IMG/VR virus record: IMGVR_UViG_3300046170_000427
Location: 1-57,402 of that record
Length of the DNA stretch: 57,402 nt
Reading direction: 5' to 3' (one strand)
Origin: a virus
Shown here piece after piece: positions 1-6,276 of the stretch (positions are counted from its first letter, which is position 1; each line of letters opens with the position of its first letter). Below the pieces are notes generated by a model. It had not been told where the DNA came from and ran no database searches. It saw only the letters and a list, made by a program, of their open reading frames with translations. A program made the position numbers and the translations under genes.

Positions 1-93
1 GGCGTCCATTCTATCAGCAACTCTCAGAAAAGTCAACACCCCTCGATATAATTTTCCCAGCGTCAGTGTTTCCTAATTTCTGAGATCTGCGCC

Positions 94-101
94 TATAAAT
101 A
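94..101 (+). promoter_or_regulatory. T4-type late promoter (TATAAATA)
   Basis: An exact match to the T4 late promoter octamer TATAAATA, preceded by C. It lies 71 bases upstream of the first gene (172). This is the only perfect copy in the window; the other late-promoter motifs differ at the first one or two bases. Confidence 0.7.
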
Positions 102-113
102 CGTGCGGCGCGA

Positions 114-142
114 TTGACAATATCTGTCCGATAGTCTAGACT
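114..142 (+). promoter_or_regulatory. sigma70-like promoter (TTGACA-N17-TAGACT)
   Basis: A perfect -35 box TTGACA (114-119) is followed after 17 bases by TAGACT (137-142), two mismatches from TATAAT. Transcription would start near 149, giving a leader of about 20 bases for the gene at 172. It sits just downstream of a late-promoter octamer, so this gene may be read both early (host sigma) and late. Inferred from motif and spacing only. Confidence 0.5.
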
Positions 143-171
143 CTTAAAGCATCACCAACCACAGCAGATTC

Positions 172-348
172 ATGTCAGTTTCTTACAATCAATCACAGAA
201 GCAACGCTATAGAATCACCCTGGATATAGAGGTGTACGATGACTTCAACCCCCATCAAATTGACTTCGAGGAGTTATTTGGAATGGAAGGAACTGAGCGG
301 GTTGTTGACAGTTATGTGGAGGACTTAAGTAAACCTATCAGTTGGTGA
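172..348 (+). CDS. Small conserved cyanophage/cyanobacterial protein (58 aa)
   Basis: A 58-residue acidic protein, MSVSYNQSQKQRYRI at the start and DLSKPISW at the end. The core (residues 13-40, containing DIEVYDDFNPHQIDF) matches a type of small protein I recognise from marine cyanobacteria and their T4-like phages. It has no known enzymatic motif, signal peptide or membrane segment. It begins at an ATG 30 bases after the -10 box of a sigma70-like promoter and 71 bases after a perfect late promoter. No clear Shine-Dalgarno is visible. Function unknown; that the frame is real rests on family resemblance and promoter placement. Confidence 0.75.
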   Translation: MSVSYNQSQKQRYRITLDIEVYDDFNPHQIDFEELFGMEGTERVVDSYVEDLSKPISW

Positions 349-399
349 TTGTCAGCTCCTACCACATTTATCGTGGAATGACAGTGTTATGTGCCAGTT
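346..399. repeat. Intergenic element A, related to 766-819
   Basis: The element starts at the stop codon of the preceding gene with TGATTGTCA, contains TCGTGG, then GTGTTA, and ends in CCAGTT. The element at 766-819 shares these words in the same order and also starts on a TGA stop. It can fold: outer TGTCA/TGACA and inner CCAC/GTGG arms pair around an 8-base loop. A degenerate duplicated 3' element is my inference. Confidence 0.4.
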
Positions 400-456
400 G
401 TATTAGCGGCACACGATATAAGCACAGGGGTGCTGATGCCCTATATTAGGTACATC

Positions 457-481
457 GGAGGGGGATCACACTCAACCCTCC
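457..481 (+). other. Hairpin in the leader of the 505 gene
   Basis: GGAGGG (457-462) and CCCTCC (476-481) form a six-base GC-rich stem with a 13-base loop. It lies 24 bases before the ATG at 505. The GGAGGG is too far from that ATG to be its ribosome binding site and has no T-run to be a terminator, so this is a structured leader of unknown role. Confidence 0.35.
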
Positions 482-504
482 ACTAACACTTTCCTCACTG
501 AATC

Positions 505-768
505 ATGTCTGCACAAACTTACAACGGTTGGGCAAACTACGAAACCTGGAATGTTGCTCTCTACATCAACAATGAGTATGCAATGTATCAAACAGCAGTC
601 GAATGGGTTAATGAAACATTGGGATGGGATATGAGTGTTGATTATGATCGTTTCCGTCACACACTTGCAGAACTGTTTGGTTCACAAACCCCTGACGGAG
701 TACGTTGGGATGATGACACTTTAGATCACGCAGAACTGACAGAGATGCTGGCAGAATTGGCGGACTGA
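505..768 (+). CDS. Small acidic protein with NYETWNVALYI motif (87 aa, DUF7249-like)
   Basis: An 87-residue acidic protein with the signature YNGWANYETWNVALYI at residues 6-21. This marks a small-protein family (DUF7249-like) common in cyanophages and other phages and also found in bacteria. The rest is predicted helical (TAVEWVNETLG; LAELFGSQTPDG) and ends in an acidic helix. It has no membrane segment or catalytic motif. It follows a 156-base structured leader and its TGA begins a second copy of the repeated intergenic element. Function is unknown for the whole family. Confidence 0.8.
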   Translation: MSAQTYNGWANYETWNVALYINNEYAMYQTAVEWVNETLGWDMSVDYDRFRHTLAELFGSQTPDGVRWDDDTLDHAELTEMLAELAD

Positions 769-819
769 TTGTCACTTATTCGTGGGGGCAGTAAGTGTTA
801 CATAGTCCCCACACCAGTT
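766..819. repeat. Intergenic element B, related to 346-399
   Basis: Begins at the TGA stop of the 505 gene and repeats the word order of element A (TGATTGTCA, TTAT, CGTGG, GTGTTA, CCAGTT). Here CACTTA (773-778) and TAAGTG (792-797) can pair as a six-base stem. The remaining bases up to 1028 are AT-rich with a C-run and show no gene or convincing promoter. Confidence 0.4.
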
Positions 820-1028
820 CTTTACACAACCAACGAAATGTGCTAAACTATTACTAATAACGAAAAAGTATGATTGCGCGATATTCGTGTCAGGACAGTT
901 ATTTTATTTGTCGTTGATTGTTTATATCGTCGCGATGCCCCCCCGTATATAAAAACGCCTAACTACCCTAACCTACACTGTATGTCTTTTTCGAGCGTGA
1001 TTTCGCTTTTCTAAAAAAAATTTTTGGT

Positions 1029-1193
1029 ATGAAAAAAATGTCTGTAAGACAGAGCAAAGCGCCGCCGTATTGGAATTTTTGGAGAGTTGTTTTTGCAGGC
1101 TGGTTGATAAGATATCCTGGAAAGTTTATGCGCCCCTTCGCATTTATCGGAGGGTTTCTTATTGTGTTGATATATAATGCGCTTGTCAATTAA
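1029..1193 (+). CDS. Putative one-pass membrane miniprotein (54 aa)
   Basis: A 54-residue basic, hydrophobic peptide. It starts MKKMSVRQSKAPPYW. An aromatic-rich stretch (WNFWRVVFAGWLI, about residues 15-27) is followed by a clear transmembrane segment, FAFIGGFLIVLIYNALV, at the C-terminus. Positive charges before the segment suggest an N-in orientation. An internal ATG at 1038 gives a 51-residue alternative start. No strong ribosome binding site is visible, which lowers confidence. The gene ends 35 bases before the next start, and the intervening DNA is AT-rich. I do not recognise the family; a small phage membrane protein is the limit of what can be said. Confidence 0.5.
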   Translation: MKKMSVRQSKAPPYWNFWRVVFAGWLIRYPGKFMRPFAFIGGFLIVLIYNALVN

Positions 1194-1228
1194 AAAAGGT
1201 TAAAAAAATTTTCGGAGGAAAAAATTGT

Positions 1229-1438
1229 ATGTCCAGGATTTATCACATTTACGCTAAGGGTGAGTGTTTATATCACAGTTTAAATGAGCAACAATTCCAA
1301 GATACCTGGCAGCAACTTCAAGGTATGGTAGGATTGATGAAGACTGACTATTCTAGGGAAGATCTCTCATATGAAACTGTGCAATTACTCACAGAAAATC
1401 ATGTATACGGTGAACCGTCAGGACATGATTCCTATTAG
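1229..1438 (+). CDS. Conserved cyanophage hypothetical protein (69 aa)
   Basis: A 69-residue soluble protein beginning MSRIYHIYAKGECLYH. I recognise this opening as typical of a small cyanomyovirus protein family with no assigned function. The middle (FQDTWQQLQGMVGLM) is a probable amphipathic helix and the end (LSYETVQLLTEN) another. The ATG is set by a very good Shine-Dalgarno, GGAGGA at 1215-1220, eight bases upstream. It has no membrane segment, cysteine cluster or catalytic motif. The next gene has its own promoter, so this gene appears to end the small-gene group. Confidence 0.75.
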   Translation: MSRIYHIYAKGECLYHSLNEQQFQDTWQQLQGMVGLMKTDYSREDLSYETVQLLTENHVYGEPSGHDSY

Positions 1439-1458
1439 TCGAAAGACATAGCGAAGCG

Positions 1459-1487
1459 TTGACAACTACATAACACTGGATTATAAT
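1459..1487 (+). promoter_or_regulatory. Perfect-consensus sigma70 promoter
   Basis: TTGACA (1459-1464), a 17-base spacer and TATAAT (1482-1487): both boxes and the spacing are ideal for bacterial sigma70, which corresponds to the cyanobacterial SigA group. The start would be near 1494, leaving about 17 bases of leader before the ATG at 1511. In this late-gene region it implies that the glycosyltransferase gene is transcribed early by unmodified host polymerase. Confidence 0.75.
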
Positions 1488-1510
1488 TGAACTGAAGTTT
1501 ATTCCGACTC

Positions 1511-2290
1511 ATGGCAAAAGGATTTACTGTTAAGACTGTACCCCCCAAAAAGAAAACACCAGATATTGGGTGGGACATTGATGCGATTAAGCAACGGATG
1601 CAAGGGAAGAGGATTGTATTTTGTCTTCCAGGGCGCGGTTGCTCGTATGTATTTTTAAAGAACTTTGTACAACTTTGTTTTGATCTTGTACAAAATGGAA
1701 TGAGTATCCAGATCAGTCAGGATTACTCATCAATGGTTAACTTTGCACGTTGTAAGTGTCTTGGTGCAAATGTATTGCGCGGCCCTGATCAAGTACCTTG
1801 GGACGGGAAGCTCGAATATGATTATCAACTATGGATTGATAGTGATATTGTATTCACTACTGAGAAGTTCTGGCAACTGTGTGACTTGGCAATCAACGCT
1901 AAGGGCGAAGAAAAAGAAATCGTTGCTGGATGGTACTCCACAGAAGATGGACAGACTACTTCCGTTGCACACTGGTTGGAAGAAGATGACTTCCGTAAGA
2001 ACGGTGGTGTGATGAATCATGAAACACTTGAATCTATTTCCAAGCGTACAAAACCTTTCACGGTTGACTACACAGGTTTTGGATGGGTGATGATTCAGAA
2101 TGGCGTCTTTGAGAATTCTGAGATGAAGTATCCATGGTTTGCTCCTAAGATGCAAATCTTTGAAAGTGGTGCAGTTCAGGACATGTGTGGCGAAGATGTG
2201 TCATTCTGTCTGGATGCCATTGATGCAGGATATGACATCTGGTGTGATCCTCGTATTCGTGTAGGCCACGAAAAAACTCGCGTTATTTGA
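1511..2290 (+). CDS. GT-A fold glycosyltransferase-like protein (259 aa)
   Basis: A 259-residue protein with the features of a GT-A (family 2-like) glycosyltransferase. A beta-strand RIVFCLPGRGCS (34-45) opens the nucleotide-sugar domain. The DxD metal and sugar-nucleotide motif is LWIDSDIVF, with D110 and D112. The C-terminal acceptor region reads GEDVSFC (227-233), AGYDIWCDP (239-247) and VGH (H253), the usual acidic and histidine residues of this fold. There is no signal peptide or membrane anchor, so it is cytoplasmic. A perfect sigma70 promoter lies directly upstream. A 49-aa basic gene and a 2OG oxygenase follow closely. The substrate cannot be read from sequence; DNA, a virion protein or a host glycan are all possible. 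Confidence 0.75.
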   Translation: MAKGFTVKTVPPKKKTPDIGWDIDAIKQRMQGKRIVFCLPGRGCSYVFLKNFVQLCFDLVQNGMSIQISQDYSSMVNFARCKCLGANVLRGPDQVPWDGKLEYDYQLWIDSDIVFTTEKFWQLCDLAINAKGEEKEIVAGWYSTEDGQTTSVAHWLEEDDFRKNGGVMNHETLESISKRTKPFTVDYTGFGWVMIQNGVFENSEMKYPWFAPKMQIFESGAVQDMCGEDVSFCLDAIDAGYDIWCDPRIRVGHEKTRVI

Positions 2291-2302
2291 TAGGAGATTA
2301 TT

Positions 2303-2452
2303 ATGGCAGTACGTGCAAAGGTTGGTGTGATTAAAGACGGGTTTATGCCCGGAAAACCGAAAAAATCTCGTCAAGGAGAAGGTAAGAATACAAAGTATGC
2401 CGCAACCTCTCGTAACGGAAAGCGCAAAGCATATCGTGGGCAAGGAAAATAA
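2303..2452 (+). CDS. Small highly basic cyanophage protein (49 aa)
   Basis: A 49-residue protein, MAVRAKVGVIKDGFMPG at the start and GKRKAYRGQGK at the end. About 16 of 49 residues are Lys or Arg, with no acidic patch. The pattern GKPKKSRQGEGKNTKYAA matches a tiny basic protein I recognise near structural genes of T4-like cyanophages. The start is set by TAGGAGA about seven bases upstream. It begins 12 bases after the glycosyltransferase stop, so the two are probably cotranscribed. Its charge suggests nucleic-acid binding, but that is inference. Its last 56 bases overlap the longest form of the next gene. Confidence 0.7.
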   Translation: MAVRAKVGVIKDGFMPGKPKKSRQGEGKNTKYAATSRNGKRKAYRGQGK

Positions 2453-3122
2453 TAAAGTTTATCCTAATTACCATAAACAGTTATTATATGTTGAAACAAA
2501 AATTTCTTCATTAGATTTAAAAGAACTAAAGAATAAAGCAGAAGTTTGTTTAGAAAATCAAAATGAGTTTTCTAAGGCAAATAATCTCTTAGTTGGAAAT
2601 ATGGAAAAGGAATTTAATCTTAATGAAAGTTTTGAAAAAATTCTTTTTCCATATTCCTCTTCTCTTGCTGATGAATTTGATGATTTAAATAATAAAATTC
2701 TAGATCAACCAAATACACAAAAACAAGTTTCAAATTGGGTTTCTACAGGTTCATGGATTAATTTTCAAAAAAAACATGAATTTAATCCACTTCATGATCA
2801 TTCTGGAGATTATTCCTTTGTTCTTTGGGTACAAATTCCTTATGATTTAAAAGAAGAATTAAAATTGCAAAATTGTAAGAATTCAAATAATCAAAAAAAT
2901 TCTTTATTTAATTTTTCGTTTCTTAATCAATATGGACAGTTTGTTGAAAACTCATTACCTGTCGATAAAACATGGGAAGGAACTATGATTTTATTTCCAT
3001 CAAATCTAAGACACGAGGTGTATCCATTCTTTACTTCTGATGATTATAGAATTTCAATATCAGGTAATTTAATTAAAAAGACATTATCTAAAAAAACATT
3101 TTCTTATCAATATGGTAAATAG
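2397..3122 (+). CDS. 2OG-Fe(II) oxygenase-like protein, start uncertain
   Basis: A cyanophage-type 2-oxoglutarate/Fe(II) oxygenase, up to 241 aa. Metal and cosubstrate residues are visible: NPLHDHSGDYSFVLW holds H133 and H135 (with D138), LRHEVYPF holds H206, and DYRISISGNL holds R218, which would bind the 2OG carboxylate. The N-terminal region (NNLLVGNMEKEF, 62-73) also fits the family, so the first in-frame ATG after the overlap (2601) is too late. The only upstream starts are ATG 2397 and GTG 2436, both inside the preceding basic gene. From about 2450 to 3122 the DNA is strikingly more AT-rich than its neighbours, which suggests a recent insertion that lost or replaced its own start. Likely hydroxylates a protein or small molecule; substrate unknown. 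Confidence 0.7.
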   Translation: MPQPLVTESAKHIVGKENNKVYPNYHKQLLYVETKISSLDLKELKNKAEVCLENQNEFSKANNLLVGNMEKEFNLNESFEKILFPYSSSLADEFDDLNNKILDQPNTQKQVSNWVSTGSWINFQKKHEFNPLHDHSGDYSFVLWVQIPYDLKEELKLQNCKNSNNQKNSLFNFSFLNQYGQFVENSLPVDKTWEGTMILFPSNLRHEVYPFFTSDDYRISISGNLIKKTLSKKTFSYQYGK

Positions 3123-3143
3123 ATATAACGACAATGTTACGTT

Positions 3144-3797
3144 ATGGCAGCATTAATTTGTAATCTTCCCTCGGTTGAAGTATGGGTAAGAAAAGAATAT
3201 CTCACTGATCATCAAAGTGGGTGGGGCGAATATGTAAAGGGCGTTTGGGTTTCGGCAAAGTCGATTCCTGGACGCGCTTTTTATTTTGAGACATACTTAC
3301 CAGAGTATGCAGCAATGTATGATAAGTTACCTATCAGTGCGTTTTTATCTGAACCAAAAAAACCTGATCCTGATATGAGTTTACAGAACTTACAGTTTTG
3401 GAACTGTATGGATTATGGTGTAGTTGCAGTACAGAAACAGTTTATTGGTAGTATGGATTATGAAGTCTATACAAGAGATCATGGAATAATGAAAGGCTCA
3501 TATATCTGCACATTAGATAATTACCATCAAGATCCTGATGTTATTGATTATGCAACATCAGAAAACCCTGCAGAACACAAGTCGCATAATTTGATAGAAC
3601 TTGTTAATGGACAGTATGCACTGTATCCAAACAATAGAACAAGAATCTATGATAATAGTTTGACACCTGAGAAACCAAAAATGCCAGATTTCAAAGTATC
3701 AACTGAGTATTATCAAGTTGAAAATGGATATGACAGAATGGGCCTTGGTGATCAAGAAAGTTACTTCTGGAAAACCGCTCAAGAACGAGATAAATAA
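3144..3797 (+). CDS. Conserved cyanomyovirus protein, probably structural (217 aa)
   Basis: A 217-residue soluble protein starting MAALICNLPSVEVWVRKEY, rich in Tyr and Trp, with no signal peptide or membrane segment. I recognise the opening (VEVWVRKEYL; GWGEYVKGVWVSAKS) as a conserved cyanophage hypothetical found next to gp25. Its place directly before the gp25-gp6 baseplate genes suggests a baseplate or virion role, but the fold is not identifiable by eye. A weak TAAATA lies at 3116-3121. Its stop codon (3795-3797) overlaps the late promoter that drives gp25. Confidence 0.7.
   Translation: MAALICNLPSVEVWVRKEYLTDHQSGWGEYVKGVWVSAKSIPGRAFYFETYLPEYAAMYDKLPISAFLSEPKKPDPDMSLQNLQFWNCMDYGVVAVQKQFIGSMDYEVYTRDHGIMKGSYICTLDNYHQDPDVIDYATSENPAEHKSHNLIELVNGQYALYPNNRTRIYDNSLTPEKPKMPDFKVSTEYYQVENGYDRMGLGDQESYFWKTAQERDK
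3789..3796 (+). promoter_or_regulatory. Late promoter (GATAAATA) before gp25
   Basis: GATAAATA, one base from the T4 late octamer, 21 bases before the GTG of gp25. It overlaps the stop codon of the upstream gene. Confidence 0.65.
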
Positions 3798-3817
3798 AGC
3801 ATATTTGCTTGTAAAAA

Positions 3818-4219
3818 GTGCCAGTTCAACGTGCTAGTAAATCGTTTAAGGATATTTCGATGTCCTTTAAGGTAAGTCCACTTACCTATGATTTAATTGC
3901 AAATAAAAATGAAACTGCAATTGCACGTTCAATTCGCAACTTAATTCTCACTACTCCTGGTGAGCGTCCTTTTAATCCAGAATTAGGATCACAAGTTAGT
4001 CGATTATTATTTGAACCAATTGATGATATAACAACTCAAGCATTAAAGGAGCAGATTGAGAATACCATTAATAATTTTGAACCTAGAGTAAGACTTCGTC
4101 AGGTTGTTTGTAAACCAAATTATGACGCAGATGAATATGATATCTCTATTCGTTATGACATTGTTGGGATAGAAGCAAACTCTCAGCAATTATCATTCGC
4201 ATTACAACAGACACGATAA
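3818..4219 (+). CDS. 25: gp25-like baseplate wedge subunit
   Basis: A 133-residue GPW/gp25 family protein, the same length as T4 gp25 (132). The family core is clear: AIARSIRNLILTTPGERP (residues 34-51), FNPELGSQVSRLLFEP (52-67), then NFEPRVRLRQV (90-100). It ends SFALQQTR as in other cyanophages. gp25 is a lysozyme-like-fold protein at the top of the baseplate wedge that contacts gp6 and helps trigger sheath contraction. I chose the GTG at 3818 because the product then starts MPVQRASKSFKDISMSF, the usual cyanophage gp25 start; the ATG at MSFKV would remove conserved residues. Its stop overlaps the gp6 ATG by one base (TAATG). Confidence 0.93.
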   Translation: MPVQRASKSFKDISMSFKVSPLTYDLIANKNETAIARSIRNLILTTPGERPFNPELGSQVSRLLFEPIDDITTQALKEQIENTINNFEPRVRLRQVVCKPNYDADEYDISIRYDIVGIEANSQQLSFALQQTR

Positions 4220-6267
4220 TGGCACTAGTCAACTTTGCCAATTTAGATTTCGATCAGATTAAGCAGTCGATTACAGATTATCTGCGATCGAACTCTAATT
4301 TTACCGATTATGATTTTGAAGGATCTAATCTTTCAACTATTATCGATGCGTTAGCATATAATACGTATATAACCTCATATAATGCCAATATGGTATCTAA
4401 TGAGGTATTCATTGATTCCGCCACTCTCAGGGAGAATGTGGTGTCTCTGGCGAGGAATATAGGTTATACTCCTCGTTCTAGTAAGTCATCAAGAGCTAAT
4501 ATTTCTTTTATTGTTAATACCGCCAATTATAGTGTCAAACCACAAACAATAACACTTAATAAAGGGATTGTTGCAACGTCAAGATCATTTGGTGATGAAG
4601 ACTATACTTTCTCCATTATGGAGGATATTACAGTTCCTGTTGTAAATGATATTGCTACTTTCAGTAATATTGATGTTTATGAGGGTACATATGTAACAAA
4701 TGAATTTAGTTACAACTCTTATGATCCCAATCAAAGGTTTATCTTAGATAATCCAAATATTGATATATCTACAATCAATGTTACTTGGAAACCATCAGAA
4801 TTCTCATCTGTAAAAAGAAAGTACCGTAGATCTGATAGTTTATTTGAGGTAGATAGTCAATCTCCAGTGTATTGGGTTCAAGAAATTGAAGATGAAAGAT
4901 ATGAATTAATTTTTGGAGACGGAGTATTTGGTATTGCTTTGCAAGAACCAAACTTTTTAGAAGTAAGATATCTTGTTAACAATGGTGTCAATTCAAATGG
5001 AGTTTCTGATTTAGCATTTAATGGCAAATTAACTACATCTAGAGATAATATTAGTATTACTGCAGGAATCTCACGCATCACCGTTAATACACCATCTTTT
5101 GCTGGTGCTAATATTGAAAGTATCGAGTCAATTAAGAAGTATGCCACTCAAACTTATGCTTCACAAAACAGAGCAGTAACATCAACTGATTATGAATATA
5201 TCATTCCTAAAATTTATCCTGAGGCAGAATCTGTTTCGGTATTTGGTGGAGAAGAATTAAATCCTCCACAATTTGGTAAGGTGTTTGCAAGTATCAAACC
5301 AATTAATGGTGCATATCTCTCCAACTTAGTAAAAGATAATATCAAGAGAGAAATTAAAAAATATTCTGTTGGTGGTATTGATTTAGAGATAACCGATCTA
5401 AAATATCTCTACATTGAAGCACTTGTTAATGTATATTATGATTCTAATAATACAAATAGTGGTGATCAGATAAGATCAATTGTTTCTACTAACATTGATC
5501 AATATGCATCATCAACTGAAATTAATAAATTTGGAGCAAGATTTAAGTATAGCAAGTTTCTTAATATCGTAGATAATAGCAATTCTGCTATAACATCAAA
5601 CATTACTACGATTCAAATGAGAAGAGATTTAAGAGCTTCTCTAAATGCGTTTGCTGAATATGAAATTTGCTTTGGAAATAGATTTCACATCGTAAATCAC
5701 GGACATGGAACACATAATGGTAAAATAGGATACAATATCAAGTCTTCTGGATTCCAAGTGAGTGGAGTTGCAGGAACCGTTTACCTCGCTGATGCTGCAG
5801 ATCAGTCTTTAGAAACTGGAACTATTAATCTAATTAGATTAAATTCTGCTAGTGAAGCGTCTATTGTTAGAAGAAATATTGGTTCAATTGATTATATAAA
5901 GGGAGAAATAATGTTAAATCCTATCAACATTATTTCAACAAGTATTAATAGGCAATTCCCACTTATTGAAATTTCTGCTGTTCCTTATTCTAATGATATC
6001 ATCGGATTACAGGATCTTTATATTCAACTAGATACTAATAACGTAACAATTAATTCTATTAACGATAGAATATCCTCAGGTTATGATGTATCAGGATCCG
6101 ATTACATTGTTTCTTCAAGTTTTGCAAATGGAAGTTTAGTCCGTGGCACAGTTGATACGACAACAAGAACACCTAGTGCAACTAGAGCAAGTTCACCACC
6201 AACGGGGACGACGACAATGTCCACAACTTCATCAAATTCTACTTCCTCACCTACTTATTCATACTAA
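4219..6267 (+). CDS. 6: gp6-like baseplate wedge protein
   Basis: A 682-residue homologue of T4 gp6 (660 aa), which forms the inner baseplate ring and belongs to the baseplate J-like superfamily. The cyanophage start is clear (MALVNFANLDFDQIKQSI), followed by STIIDALAYNTYITSYNAN (44-62), the conserved core. The middle contains QNRAVTSTDYEYIIPKIYPEAE (near 320), a hallmark of J-like proteins. Two odd features: a His cluster, FHIVNHGHGTHNG (near 492-504), and a Ser/Thr-rich low-complexity tail of about 45 residues ending SSPTYSY. It is translationally coupled to gp25 and followed nine bases later by the giant gp7-position gene. Confidence 0.92.
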   Translation: MALVNFANLDFDQIKQSITDYLRSNSNFTDYDFEGSNLSTIIDALAYNTYITSYNANMVSNEVFIDSATLRENVVSLARNIGYTPRSSKSSRANISFIVNTANYSVKPQTITLNKGIVATSRSFGDEDYTFSIMEDITVPVVNDIATFSNIDVYEGTYVTNEFSYNSYDPNQRFILDNPNIDISTINVTWKPSEFSSVKRKYRRSDSLFEVDSQSPVYWVQEIEDERYELIFGDGVFGIALQEPNFLEVRYLVNNGVNSNGVSDLAFNGKLTTSRDNISITAGISRITVNTPSFAGANIESIESIKKYATQTYASQNRAVTSTDYEYIIPKIYPEAESVSVFGGEELNPPQFGKVFASIKPINGAYLSNLVKDNIKREIKKYSVGGIDLEITDLKYLYIEALVNVYYDSNNTNSGDQIRSIVSTNIDQYASSTEINKFGARFKYSKFLNIVDNSNSAITSNITTIQMRRDLRASLNAFAEYEICFGNRFHIVNHGHGTHNGKIGYNIKSSGFQVSGVAGTVYLADAADQSLETGTINLIRLNSASEASIVRRNIGSIDYIKGEIMLNPINIISTSINRQFPLIEISAVPYSNDIIGLQDLYIQLDTNNVTINSINDRISSGYDVSGSDYIVSSSFANGSLVRGTVDTTTRTPSATRASSPPTGTTTMSTTSSNSTSSPTYSY

Positions 6268-6276
6268 AGACGTAAG

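Noticed and set aside
47-52. TATAAT near the left end as a promoter
   Set aside because: No acceptable -35 box lies 15-19 bases upstream; the window edge is close and the match could be chance.
1743-2155. Overlapping frames inside the glycosyltransferase gene (1743-2012 plus, 1829-2155 minus)
   Set aside because: They have no ribosome site and no recognisable protein pattern, and the 1511 frame has clear motifs throughout.
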